Shown: piece by piece, positions 51,059 to 59,325 of the stretch
Numbering within the stretch: position 1 is the first letter of the stretch
Layout of the letters: each line of letters opens with the position of its first letter
Origin: a virus
Length of the DNA: 64,000 nt
Reading direction: 5' to 3' (one strand)
Virus record (IMG/VR): IMGVR_UViG_3300045303_000172
Coordinates: 1 to 64,000 of that record
Notes under the pieces: generated by a model
What the model was told of the DNA's origin: nothing
The model's database searches: none
Seen by the model: only the letters and a program-made list of their open reading frames with translations
Translations under genes and position numbers: made by a program

Positions 51059-51525
51059 AGAGCCAACTTCCCGCCTTTCTTCATCTGGATGGATCTGAAT
51101 TCCTTGAATATTTTATCTGCCTGCGGTGCGAATTCTGGAGGCATTCCTTTCCTGCAACATGCTGGCGAGAGGCTTCTTCTGAGCGCATCCATCTTCAGGC
51201 AAAGCTCAATATGGCGTCGCTTTCCTTGAACAAATGGGAGCACTAACCTCAGAAATCTAAGGCATTCCTGCTGGCACAGGCGAAGCCTGAAATATGGCAT
51301 TCTTCTCCCTGACGATTGGCATGAAACTCGTTTAGCCTCTGGAAGCAGGCTGTTAACGAAGTCGATGGTTTTTCTGTCGGTCATGGCAAGCTCGAACCTT
51401 ATTACGTAACTTGGGCTCACTCTTCTTGCTTCCATTGTCCGCTGAATACCTACATGGCACTCCGCATCGACCATTGCGGCAAGATACCCAACTTGCCATT
51501 GTTTTAATGTTGGGGTATAGCGCAT
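51055..51525 (-). CDS. LAGLIDADG homing endonuclease
   Basis: 156 residues from ATG 51525. The single motif reads GYLAAMVDAECHVGI at about 13-27, with the acidic residue kept as Asp20 and Glu22. A later RFELAMTDRKTIDFVNSLLP matches the beta-helix part after the motif. One motif means it acts as a homodimer. It lies on the opposite strand between terL and a methyltransferase, only 5 bp from the latter's start. Free-standing homing genes near terL are common selfish elements. Confidence 0.8.
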   Translation of the reverse strand: MRYTPTLKQWQVGYLAAMVDAECHVGIQRTMEARRVSPSYVIRFELAMTDRKTIDFVNSLLPEAKRVSCQSSGRRMPYFRLRLCQQECLRFLRLVLPFVQGKRRHIELCLKMDALRRSLSPACCRKGMPPEFAPQADKIFKEFRSIQMKKGGKLAL

Positions 51526-51530
51526 ACACA

Positions 51531-52571
51531 ATGAATATACCAACTGTGGCGATTTTACAAGGTGGCGCTTTGGATATTTTGAAAACGCTCCCATCAGAAT
51601 CAGTGAACATGTGCGTCACGTCGCCGCCCTATTGGGGACTACGAGACTACGGGGTCGAGGGCCAGATCGGGCTTGAGGCAACCCCGGAGCTTTACGTAGC
51701 CAAACTCGTCGAAGTTTTCCGGGAAGTGCATCGGGTGCTGCGCGACGATGGAACACTCTGGCTTAACCTCGGAGACTCGTACGCCACTAAGCCATACGGC
51801 GACGGACACACGTTCGATCCAAAATACGGCGGACGCAATCGCGCCAACGGCTATCCGAATCGGCAATCCCAACCAGGACTGAAGCATAAAGACATGGTGG
51901 GAGTCCCGTGGATGGTGGCTTTTGCGCTGCGTTCAGATGGTTGGTGTCTCCGCTCGGAGATTACTTGGTGTAAGAAAGCGCCAATGCCGGAGTCGGTCAC
52001 GGACCGGCCAACATCGGCAACGGAGAAGATTTTCCTGCTCACCAAGGGCGAGAGCTATTTTTACGATGCTGATGCTGTTCGGAATCCGCCAAGCGAAGCC
52101 ATGCTCAAGCAGGTTTCCGAAGGATATGACGGGCACGCGACAAAGCTCTTTGAGACGAACGGAGTTCAGAATGCGAGCGACGTAAAATCCCGCATCATCG
52201 AGAACGCTCGCAAACGCATCGACAAGCAGCGTGGACATTCCAGACGGCACAACGGTTTTAACGACCGATGGGATCATTTGAGCAAGCAGGAGCAGATGGC
52301 TTGCGGTTCAAACATGCGGAACTATTGGGTAATCGGACCTGATCCATGCAAGGACGCGCACTTTGCAACTTTCCCGAGTGAAATTCCACGCCGCTGCATT
52401 CTGGCCGGATGCCCGGTTGGGGGTTTCGTGTTGGACCCGTTCGGCGGAAGCGGCACAACGGGCATGGTTGCGAAGGAGCTTGGCCGTAACTCGGTTCTTA
52501 TCGAATTAAACCCAGAATATGTGAAGCTGGCCAACAGCCGTTGCGATGTGACGGCTGGTTTAGGTCTTTGA
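51531..52571 (+). CDS. DNA methyltransferase, N4-cytosine/N6-adenine type
   Basis: 346 residues from ATG 51531. TSPPYWGLRDYG (motif IV, SPPY) near residue 30 precedes the SAM motif VLDPFGGSGTTGMV near 300, so it is of the beta class, with the recognition region between them (about 150-270). SPPY is compatible with either N4-C or N6-A methylation. With the C5 enzyme it gives the phage two modification activities. The start abuts the divergent homing gene. Confidence 0.85.
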   Translation: MNIPTVAILQGGALDILKTLPSESVNMCVTSPPYWGLRDYGVEGQIGLEATPELYVAKLVEVFREVHRVLRDDGTLWLNLGDSYATKPYGDGHTFDPKYGGRNRANGYPNRQSQPGLKHKDMVGVPWMVAFALRSDGWCLRSEITWCKKAPMPESVTDRPTSATEKIFLLTKGESYFYDADAVRNPPSEAMLKQVSEGYDGHATKLFETNGVQNASDVKSRIIENARKRIDKQRGHSRRHNGFNDRWDHLSKQEQMACGSNMRNYWVIGPDPCKDAHFATFPSEIPRRCILAGCPVGGFVLDPFGGSGTTGMVAKELGRNSVLIELNPEYVKLANSRCDVTAGLGL

Positions 52572-52892
52572 TTTCTGACTGACGATCTTCAACAGCCTCG
52601 CCACCACCAACTCATGTCCTCTCCACGCGGCCCGTTTCCGGCGTCTGAACCAGTCGATGTGCTTTTTCGGGTGAAGTGGGTCCACACCACAAGCCCCGGC
52701 AAAAGCGTCGATCAATTCTGGCTCCATACCTCGCCAGGACGTGCGCTCGGAGTATGAGTCGATCGTTCGGAGCCCTAACCCGCTTCGGTTTGCAATCTCG
52801 CGCCGGGTCATTGCGGCCCGCCCGCGGTGTTTCCGTGCGATAAGCCGGCAGAACACAGGCGGGCAACGGTCCAGGCGCTCCAGGAGGGTCAT
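52560..52892 (-). CDS. helix-turn-helix-like small protein
   Basis: 110 residues from ATG 52892, overlapping the stop of the upstream small gene (ATGA). MTRREIANRSGLGLRTIDSY near residue 27 is a good helix-turn-helix, and a basic RRRKRAAWRGHEL follows near 85. Probable DNA-binding regulator. Its 3' end overlaps the methyltransferase by 12 bp. Confidence 0.6.
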   Translation of the reverse strand: MTLLERLDRCPPVFCRLIARKHRGRAAMTRREIANRSGLGLRTIDSYSERTSWRGMEPELIDAFAGACGVDPLHPKKHIDWFRRRKRAAWRGHELVVARLLKIVSQKSKT

Positions 52893-53065
52893 TTTCGGAG
52901 CTTTGAAAGCGTCATGGCAAGCCTCGCACGGGCTCCGAGCTTGCCGCCCTTGGATGCGGCTGATTCCAGCGTTTTTTCGGGTATCGTGTGTCCCTTCCTG
53001 ATGCCAAGGCTCTTCCTGAGGCTGCCCGCGTGTTTTATGGCCCCCTGGATCCAATGCTTTTTCAT
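52889..53065 (-). CDS. small conserved phage protein (WIQGAIKHAGSL type)
   Basis: 58 residues from ATG 53065 (begins MKKHWIQGAIKHAGSLRKSL), ending LAMTLSKLRK with its TGA inside the next ATG. The pattern W-I-x-G-A-I-K-H-x-G-x-L and the basic ARLAxTLxKL end are typical of a widespread short phage and Mu-like family, often near capsid or terminase genes. Function unknown. It is in a frame not covered by the larger upstream open frame. Confidence 0.65.
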   Translation of the reverse strand: MKKHWIQGAIKHAGSLRKSLGIRKGHTIPEKTLESAASKGGKLGARARLAMTLSKLRK

Positions 53066-53066
53066 G

Positions 53067-53636
53067 CTATTCCTCGCTTTTTCGTCCGCTGAACGTCCCA
53101 GCGAGCCCTCCGCGCGGTGGTGAACCGTTTGGAGCCGTCATCGGCATGGTTCTCGGTTTTGGCTTGTCCTCTCCGGTCTTCTCTGCGCGTTTTTTCCTTT
53201 CGGTCAGAAGATCCTGGTAATGTGAGATCGTCTCGAGAACCGAAAGCTTCTGTTTGACGAGCGAGGAAACAGTTTCGACGCGCCCCATCTTCCGAATATC
53301 GCTGGTTTCCTTCTTCATCAGGGTTCGGGCCGTGTCCAGGGCGTCATTTATGTCCCGGAGAGCGAGTAAGAGCTCCAGGCGAACGGTTTCGTCCGGGTCG
53401 GCCTCTTTGTAGGAGGAAAGAAGCATGTAATCACGGAGGCTCTTCTCGTACTTCTCAATTTCATCTTTGCGCCGCTTCGCCCAATACTTCTGCTTCCCTT
53501 TTTTTGAGAGTGCGTCCCACCGTTCACTCTCTTCAATGTCCTTCAGTAGCGATGGTGGCGGAGCAGAAAGAGGTGGAAGTTTTACTTTTTCCTCCGGCGC
53601 CGTAGATTCTGGAGCTACTTCGGACTCATCAGGCAT
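53067..53636 (-). CDS. helical hypothetical protein, possible packaging accessory
   Basis: 189 residues, acidic Pro-rich start (MPDESEVAPESTAPEEKVKL), then long charged helices (KKGKQKYWAKRRKDEIEKYE), ending in a Lys/Pro tail. Size and helical content would suit a small terminase subunit, and it lies near terL, but there is no HTH I can defend. Left as unknown. Confidence 0.5.
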   Translation of the reverse strand: MPDESEVAPESTAPEEKVKLPPLSAPPPSLLKDIEESERWDALSKKGKQKYWAKRRKDEIEKYEKSLRDYMLLSSYKEADPDETVRLELLLALRDINDALDTARTLMKKETSDIRKMGRVETVSSLVKQKLSVLETISHYQDLLTERKKRAEKTGEDKPKPRTMPMTAPNGSPPRGGLAGTFSGRKSEE

Positions 53637-54069
53637 TTTGGGCCTCTTTCAATGTTCTCCGTGGAGCAATTTGCGCTCGTGGCCACGCTACGTCGAGCAT
53701 TTTAGCCCAATCCACGCCCATCTCGCCGTCAGTTCTCTCCCAGAGCCAGCACTCGGCCGACGGGCTGGATGCCTTGAGCGGTAGAAAACACCCGCAACCG
53801 AGAGGTTCTTCGACATTACCCCGCTCGTACGTCTCCCCGAGCTTCCCACAAGCCCTTCTGCGCCGGTCGTAGAGCTCGCATCGCTGGCAGCCGCGCATCC
53901 GTTTCCACCAGGTGCTCCCCGGACCGCGTTCAACCTTGCACTGAGGCAAGAGCGCAGCCAGTATCTTCGGCGCGGTCCTCCACTTAACTCTGCCGGTCAA
54001 TCTCCACTCATTCCAAAACGAGGAGGTGAGGGTTGACGCGAAGAGAAGGAATCGTCGGACGCGCTTCAT
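53629..54069 (-). CDS. Cys-rich hypothetical protein
   Basis: 146 residues from ATG 54069. Mid-region RGCQRCELYDRRRRACGKLG and LGCGCFLPLKASSPSAECW hold six cysteines, a likely metal site; the pattern recalls a small phage family. First gene of the minus-strand group that diverges from the replication block. Confidence 0.5.
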   Translation of the reverse strand: MKRVRRFLLFASTLTSSFWNEWRLTGRVKWRTAPKILAALLPQCKVERGPGSTWWKRMRGCQRCELYDRRRRACGKLGETYERGNVEEPLGCGCFLPLKASSPSAECWLWERTDGEMGVDWAKMLDVAWPRAQIAPRRTLKEAQNA

Positions 54070-54131
54070 GAGGGAGCTTGACACTGATCGCTGCCTATGG
54101 GAAGGTCGCAGTGCGCCGATAACGACTGTGA

Positions 54132-54238
54132 TCACAATCCGATATTCCGATCCTCCCCTGCGGGTTCTTTCTCGTTTCTCCCGATTCGAGACTCGTTTTC
54201 CCGGCGCCAGGGGAGAATCGGACTATTGGATTGTGTGA
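54132..54238. promoter_or_regulatory. long imperfect inverted repeat between divergent gene groups
   Basis: Arms 54132-54160 and 54208-54238 are inverted copies of about 30 bp with five mismatches and a 2-base gap. The outer parts read CACAATCC and GGATTGTG, the inner parts CTCCCCTG and CAGGGGAG. The 47-bp centre holds two near-identical direct repeats, CTCGTTTCTCCCG at 54171-54183 and CTCGTTTTCCCG at 54192-54203. It separates the minus group ending here from the replication genes; operator, origin or parS-like site are candidates. Confidence 0.5.
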
Positions 54239-54642
54239 GCCTTTACGTTCGTCTTTACGTCACGTTCTTCTCTCACCGCAAGACGCGCCAACTCCGATCC
54301 GTTATCGGTGACGCCGCTTTCTCCAAGTATTCGGATGACGACATTGCCGAATTCATCGGCTATCGCGGGGACGCTCCCGCTATGGTTAAGGCACTCGTTG
54401 ACGTTGGCTTCCTGGACGTTGACGGCAAGATCCATGATTGGGTTGAACACGCCGGATACCACGAGTTCTACGCCGCCCGGGCAAGGAGGGCAGCGAACGC
54501 AAAATGGAAGAAGGCGAAGGCCTACGCTAAAGCCGAATCAAATGGCACTCCCGTAAGCTCAGATAGCAGAGCTGAGTTGATCCCTGGAGCTGATCTGAAA
54601 AGAGCCAAGCAGTGCCTAAAGCAGTCATCAAGTAATGCTTGA
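54235..54642 (+). CDS. replisome-organiser-like protein
   Basis: 135 residues if started at GTG 54235; TTG 54226 is an alternative. The start VSLYVRLYVTFFSHRKTRQL and the segment GYRGDAPAMVKALVDVGFLD match a phage family of winged-helix replication initiation or primosome-loading proteins. The C-terminus is a basic tail. First gene after the inverted repeat, consistent with a replication initiator. Confidence 0.6.
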   Translation: MSLYVRLYVTFFSHRKTRQLRSVIGDAAFSKYSDDDIAEFIGYRGDAPAMVKALVDVGFLDVDGKIHDWVEHAGYHEFYAARARRAANAKWKKAKAYAKAESNGTPVSSDSRAELIPGADLKRAKQCLKQSSSNA

Positions 54643-54658
54643 AGCATCCGTTAAGCAT
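54635..54658. promoter_or_regulatory. AAGCAT palindrome cluster before the ParB-like gene
   Basis: ATGCTTGAAGCAT at 54635-54647 is a perfect palindrome around one G, and a third AAGCAT lies at 54653-54658. It sits about 25 bp before the ParB-like start, so it may be an operator. No direct evidence. Confidence 0.3.
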
Positions 54659-54681
54659 AACCACAACATAGTAAACCACAT

Positions 54682-55572
54682 ATGAGAGTAAAAATACACC
54701 ACCTCGCAGAACTGTTCCCGATAATGGGAGCCGACGAAGTAAAAAAGCTCGCGGAGTCCATCGCTGAACACGGATTACACCACCCAATCACCACCTTCGA
54801 AGGCAAGATTCTGGACGGTCGCCAACGGCATGAGGCGTGCGATCTCGCCGGGGTTAAGCCTCGGTTTGTTGAGTACAGGGGCACCAACCCTCTGGAGTTT
54901 GTGATCTCGGCAAACCTTCATCGTAGGCACCTCGACGCGTCGCAACGAGCCCTTATTGCCGCTAAGATCGCTGACTTAAAACAGGGTGAGGCTGGTCGCC
55001 AAACCGCAAATTTGCGGTTTAGTGAAAACGGGGCAATTCCTGCAAAAACGCACGAAGAAGCAGCTGAAATGATGGGAGTCTCACGGCGCTCGGTTGATAC
55101 GGCCAGCAAGGTTCTTGACGCCGCCCCTCCGAAAGTAATCGCCAAAGTGGAAGCCGGGCAAATCAGCATCACTGCCGCTGCGAGCGGAGTTAAGGCGAAA
55201 GAAAAAGCAAAAGACCCAATCGTTGACGTGTTCGGCAAGGCGATACCGGAGCCGCTACAAGCTGTCTGGGCTCGCCGCGGAGAAATCCTTGAACTGATGA
55301 AGGGTGCTGCGAAGCTGATGAGCCAGATCAATCAGGCGCGCGCGGAGAATGACGAGTTATTCGCTGGGACGGAATTCTCGGATGCCGTTGTCGATCTGGG
55401 CCAAGCCCATACACACCTGCGCTCCGCGCAACTCTGGTGCCTCTGTCCTTACTGCCAAGGCCGGTCACGCGAGAAGTGCACGTTCTGCAAGAAGCGCGGT
55501 TTCGTCAGCAAGGACAAATACGAACTCGTGCCAGAGGAACTGAGGCTGATCAATGAAAGGGTCAAGAAGTGA
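54682..55572 (+). CDS. ParB/Srx-type nuclease-like protein with C-terminal zinc region
   Basis: 296 residues from ATG 54682. ParB N-domain: ADEVKKLAESIAEHGLHHPI, then ILDGRQRHEACDLAG (residue about 43) and ISANLHRRHLDASQRALIAA (about 75). HTH: HEEAAEMMGVSRRSVDTASK (about 128-147). The C-terminus carries CPYCQGRSREKCTFC, a zinc knuckle not found in plasmid ParB. Could bind the upstream repeats and act in replication or partition. Its stop is overlapped by the helicase GTG. Confidence 0.7.
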   Translation: MRVKIHHLAELFPIMGADEVKKLAESIAEHGLHHPITTFEGKILDGRQRHEACDLAGVKPRFVEYRGTNPLEFVISANLHRRHLDASQRALIAAKIADLKQGEAGRQTANLRFSENGAIPAKTHEEAAEMMGVSRRSVDTASKVLDAAPPKVIAKVEAGQISITAAASGVKAKEKAKDPIVDVFGKAIPEPLQAVWARRGEILELMKGAAKLMSQINQARAENDELFAGTEFSDAVVDLGQAHTHLRSAQLWCLCPYCQGRSREKCTFCKKRGFVSKDKYELVPEELRLINERVKK

Positions 55573-57290
55573 ACTTGCGCCCGTACCAGCACGAAGCGGT
55601 AAACTGCTGCTTCGAGCGATGGAAAGAGGACACCAGCACGCTGGTTGTTGTGCCGACCGGAGGGGGAAAGACTCAAATCTTCTCCGAGGTTATCCGGAGA
55701 TTCCTGCCTCAACGCGCCCTGGTGCTCGCCCACCGGGAGGAATTGATCTTTCAAGCCAAGGACCGGATCGAGCGCATTGCCGCTGTTGAATGCCAGGTTG
55801 AGATGGCCGATCTGACAGCTTCGAACGACCTTTTCCAGAGAAGCCCTTGCGTTGTCTCGACGGTTCAGACTCTTCACAAGCGGCTGGCGAGATTCGATCC
55901 AATGTCTTTCGGGCTCGTCATCGTTGACGAGGCCCACCATGGCACGGCCAGCTCTTACGTGAAGATTCTGGAGCATTTCAAGCAGAACACCGACCTGCGG
56001 ATTCTCGGCGTGACGGCCACCCCTGACCGGGCCGACGAAGAGGCTCTTGGTCAAATCTTCGATTCCGTCGCTTTCGATTATGAAATCCTGGACGCGATCA
56101 ACGACGGGTGGCTCGTGCCGGTCGATCAGCAGTTCGTGCGCGTCGAGGATCTGGACTTCTCGAACATCAGGACGACGGACAGGGACCTGAACGGAGTCGA
56201 TCTGGCGCGCCTCATGGAAGCTGAGGAAAACCTGCAAGGCGTGTGCGGCAGTTCCATCAACATCATCGGCAATCGCCAGTCCATCCTCTTTGCCGCATCG
56301 GTGAAGCACGCGGAAATGGCCTGTGAGATTTTCAATCGCCATCGGCCAGGAATGGCCACATTCGTTTGCGGGGCTACAGACAAGGAGACGCGCCGGGAAC
56401 GCATTGCCGCATTCAAGGCCAGAGAAGTGCAGGTTCTATGCAACGTCGGAATTGCCACCGAGGGAAGCGACTTCCCGGACGTTGCCGTAATCCTGATGGG
56501 GCGCCCCACCAAGAGCCGAAGTCTTTACGCCCAGATGGCCGGCAGGGCACTGAGGCCACTCACGGGACTCGTGGATTGCTTTGATGAAGCCGAAGCGCGT
56601 AAGTCGGCCATCGCTGGATCAACCAAGCCTTCCGCCCTCCTGGTGGACTTCGTTGGGAACAGCGGCAAGCACAAGCTGATGACGAGCATCGACATTCTCG
56701 GAGGTAAGGTAAGCGACGAAGCAGCCGAGCGTGCGTTGGCGAAGGCTCAGAAGGAGAAGGGCCAAGTCCGAATGGTTGATGTGCTCGAAGAGGCCGAGGA
56801 GGAACTGCGGCGAGAAAAGGAAGCTCGACGATTGGCTGAAGAAGCGCGTCGTGCGCGAGTGGTCGCCAAAGTCCAATACTCAACACGCAAGGTTAATCCG
56901 TTCGACGTGCTGGACATCACGCCAGTTAAAGAGCGCGGGTGGGACTCGAATAAAAAACTCAGCGAGAAGCAACTCGCTGTTCTTTTGAAGAATGGAATCG
57001 ACGGCACCCAGATGCCGTACAGCCAAGGGAAACAACTGGTAGACCAAATCTTTGGACGTTGGGGAGGAAAGCTTGCCACGTTCAAGCAGTGCTCACTACT
57101 CAAGAAGCACTACCCGGAGATAAACGTCAAAAACCTCAGCATGAAGGAGGCAGGTGGAATGATCGACGCGCTCGCAAAGAACGGATGGCGACGTGTAACC
57201 CCGCCGCCTCAAAAGCCCACTCCAGCACCACCTCCGCCGTCGGAGGATTCGCCACCGCCGTCGCATTACGACTCAGATCCACCGTTCTGA
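55569..57290 (+). CDS. superfamily 2 DEAD/DEAH helicase
   Basis: 573 residues from GTG 55569 (GTGA overlap). Motif I PTGGGKT at 29-35, motif II VDEAHHG with DEAH at 120-123, motif III LGVTATPDRAD near 156, and motif VI YAQMAGRALRPLTG near 325. The C-terminal 170 residues are a charged helix and a Pro-rich tail. SSL2-like helicases of this form are common in phage replication blocks and unwind or translocate on DNA. Confidence 0.85.
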   Translation: MNLRPYQHEAVNCCFERWKEDTSTLVVVPTGGGKTQIFSEVIRRFLPQRALVLAHREELIFQAKDRIERIAAVECQVEMADLTASNDLFQRSPCVVSTVQTLHKRLARFDPMSFGLVIVDEAHHGTASSYVKILEHFKQNTDLRILGVTATPDRADEEALGQIFDSVAFDYEILDAINDGWLVPVDQQFVRVEDLDFSNIRTTDRDLNGVDLARLMEAEENLQGVCGSSINIIGNRQSILFAASVKHAEMACEIFNRHRPGMATFVCGATDKETRRERIAAFKAREVQVLCNVGIATEGSDFPDVAVILMGRPTKSRSLYAQMAGRALRPLTGLVDCFDEAEARKSAIAGSTKPSALLVDFVGNSGKHKLMTSIDILGGKVSDEAAERALAKAQKEKGQVRMVDVLEEAEEELRREKEARRLAEEARRARVVAKVQYSTRKVNPFDVLDITPVKERGWDSNKKLSEKQLAVLLKNGIDGTQMPYSQGKQLVDQIFGRWGGKLATFKQCSLLKKHYPEINVKNLSMKEAGGMIDALAKNGWRRVTPPPQKPTPAPPPPSEDSPPPSHYDSDPPF

Positions 57291-57291
57291 T

Positions 57292-58080
57292 ATGAGCACA
57301 GGATGGATACGGGTGACCCGCAAGCAACCGTGCGCGCAATGCGGCAAGCCAGACTGGTGTACTTGGCACCCGGAAATCGGATCGTGCTGTATGCGAATCG
57401 CCAACAACCACCCAATGCACAACGGTGGTTGGCTCTACAAAGAGGGTGCAAAGCCCGGTGTCGTTGTCCCAGTGCCAGTGAAGGAAGTTCACCATATCAA
57501 CGCCACGGCCATCATGCGCCAGTGGAGTGAGAAGACAGACCCGGATCGAGTTTTTGAATTCTCCAATAGCCTTGGGGTTTCGGTGTGGTCGCTGCTCGAT
57601 TTAGGTATCGCGTGGTCCCCCCAATATAACGCTTGGGCATTCCCGATGAAGGACGCCCATGGAAGCACCATCGGGATTAGGCTCCGCAGCGATACCCACA
57701 AGTGGGCCGTTACCGGCAGTCGAGCTGGGCTTTTCTTTGGAAAAGAGAAAGCGGCAAAGATGACCTGCGTCTGCGAAGGCCCGACCGACGCGAGCGCGGC
57801 AATCACGATGGGGCTCGAATGTGTCGGACGGTCGTCGTGCCAAGGCCAGGAACAGATGCTCTGTGAACGGTTGAGGAAATCGCATCGCGTGCTGATCATT
57901 TCAGACAACGATGACGCGGGACAGCGCGGGGCTGAGCGATTGCAGGCTATGCTCAAATGTCCTAGCCTGATATGGTTTCCCCCGTGCAAAGACCTTCGCG
58001 AGTTTGTTGGAATGGGCGGCACATTGCCGCTGCTGGAATCTCTGATTAAACCCATGGTATGGACTGTTCCAAAAGTGTGA
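57292..58080 (+). CDS. TOPRIM-domain primase-like protein
   Basis: 262 residues, one base after the helicase stop. A Cys-rich start (PCAQCGKPDWCTWHPEIGSC near 13-32) resembles a primase zinc finger. TOPRIM core: CVCEGPTDASAAITMGLECV near 159 with the catalytic Glu, and RVLIISDNDDAGQRGAERLQ near 198 with DxD. It is shorter than full DnaG, so probably a phage primase or half of a primase-helicase pair with the preceding gene. Confidence 0.75.
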   Translation: MSTGWIRVTRKQPCAQCGKPDWCTWHPEIGSCCMRIANNHPMHNGGWLYKEGAKPGVVVPVPVKEVHHINATAIMRQWSEKTDPDRVFEFSNSLGVSVWSLLDLGIAWSPQYNAWAFPMKDAHGSTIGIRLRSDTHKWAVTGSRAGLFFGKEKAAKMTCVCEGPTDASAAITMGLECVGRSSCQGQEQMLCERLRKSHRVLIISDNDDAGQRGAERLQAMLKCPSLIWFPPCKDLREFVGMGGTLPLLESLIKPMVWTVPKV

Positions 58081-58081
58081 T

Positions 58082-58876
58082 ATGAGCAAAGAAACAAACA
58101 TCTCCTGGACGGATCACACTTTTAACATCATCTGGGGTTGTTCGCGCTACAGTCCAGGCTGCGCGAAATGCTATGCAGAAGCTCTTGCCGCGCGTTGGGC
58201 ATTTGAAATCTGGGGAGTGGGTGCCGCACGGCGAACTTTCGGCGAAAAATATTGGCACGCTCCGATTGTGTGGAACGAGCAGGCATTGAGAGAAGGAAGG
58301 CGCCACCGAGTTTTCTCTTCTTCGATGGGTGACATCTTCGAAGATCATCCAACCGTCGCGCAGGAACGCGCAAAGCTCTGGCCGCTCATTCGAGATACGC
58401 CATGGCTGGATTGGCAACTCCTAACCAAACGAGCCGAACGCATTCAGGAATGTCTTCCGGCTGACTGGGGTCCGCACGGCTACCCAAATGTTTGGATGGG
58501 CGTCAGTGTCGAGAACCAGGAGTGGGCGGAAAAGCGGATTCCGTTTCTCCTCCGAGTGAATGTGCCGGTTCGATTCCTCAGCGCCGAGCCTCTGCTTGGG
58601 TCGATCCAGTTTACAACGATTTGCGGGCTCTCGTTTAATCGCAATCCAGATCACTCGATGGCGAGGAAGGATGGTGCCGGAATAGGGTGGGTAATCTTCG
58701 GCGGCGAGAGTGGATCTGGACACCGCCCTTGTGACCCGGCATGGATCGAAAGCGGCGTGAGGCAATGCCGCGCGGCTGGCGTGCCTGCCTTCGTGAAGCA
58801 GGATGGCGGCCAAAAACCAGGGCAGCAAGGATGGCTCAGCGACGAGCTTTTCAACACGAAGGAGTTTCCGCTATGA
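58082..58876 (+). CDS. DUF5131 (phage Gp37/Gp68-type) protein
   Basis: 264 residues from ATG 58082. The signature ISWTDHTFNIIWGCSRYSPG then CAKCYAEALAARW has Cys residues resembling a radical-SAM-like iron-sulfur motif. FGGESGSGHRPCDPAWI near 200 and FVKQDGGQKPG near the end are conserved in this family. Common in phages, including Mu-like prophages. Biochemical role not established. Confidence 0.75.
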   Translation: MSKETNISWTDHTFNIIWGCSRYSPGCAKCYAEALAARWAFEIWGVGAARRTFGEKYWHAPIVWNEQALREGRRHRVFSSSMGDIFEDHPTVAQERAKLWPLIRDTPWLDWQLLTKRAERIQECLPADWGPHGYPNVWMGVSVENQEWAEKRIPFLLRVNVPVRFLSAEPLLGSIQFTTICGLSFNRNPDHSMARKDGAGIGWVIFGGESGSGHRPCDPAWIESGVRQCRAAGVPAFVKQDGGQKPGQQGWLSDELFNTKEFPL

Positions 58877-59089
58877 AGGAGGATTACGGACACGGCTGTT
58901 ACGAGGATGAGCACGGCAAGCTCCACTTGAGCATTCCTGGCATTCTGGAAGCTCTTGGGCGGCCCGGACGGACCAGAAACCCGCGAGTTGCTTTTAGAAT
59001 TGATCGAGGAAGGCATGAATGAAAACGCTCCTGGAGCTACACTCATCGTCAAAGACTCTAACAAAAATGAGATCGTCTGCTGCCATTGA
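58873..59089 (+). CDS. small phage protein with apparent +1 frameshift
   Basis: The ATG 58873 overlaps the upstream stop. Read straight, 49 residues end at 59022. After the in-frame CCC at 58963-58965, skipping one G at 58966 gives 40 further coding-like residues (DGPETRELLLELIEEGMNEN, then NAPGATLIVKDSNKNEIVCC) ending at TGA 59087-59089, a 71-residue protein. The composite fits a known short phage family. An extra base, real decay or +1 recoding at CCC-G are possible. Confidence 0.55.
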
Positions 59090-59133
59090 AGATTTCGCTT
59101 TACAGCCGTCAACTGTCGATTACAGTAGATCGC

Positions 59134-59301
59134 ATGAATAAACCAACCAAGCAGAAACGCGGATTTGCCGTAATGAGTCTTGAACAGCGCACAGCCATCG
59201 CCCGCATGGGCGGCAAGAAAGTGTCCAGTGGGCCGAAAGGCCGCAAGTTCATGTCTCGGATCGGCAAAGTCGGCGGCGCTGCCATTCACAACGCGAAGTA
59301 A
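59134..59301 (+). CDS. small KGG/stress-type protein
   Basis: 55 residues from ATG 59134. RGFAVMSLEQRTAIARMGGK then GRKFMSRIGKVGGAA resemble the KGG repeats of general-stress-type small proteins (GsiB-like), often encoded by phages. Function unknown; RNA or DNA binding is possible. Confidence 0.6.
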   Translation: MNKPTKQKRGFAVMSLEQRTAIARMGGKKVSSGPKGRKFMSRIGKVGGAAIHNAK

Positions 59302-59325
59302 ACCGCAGTCGAAGAAAGGAACGTT

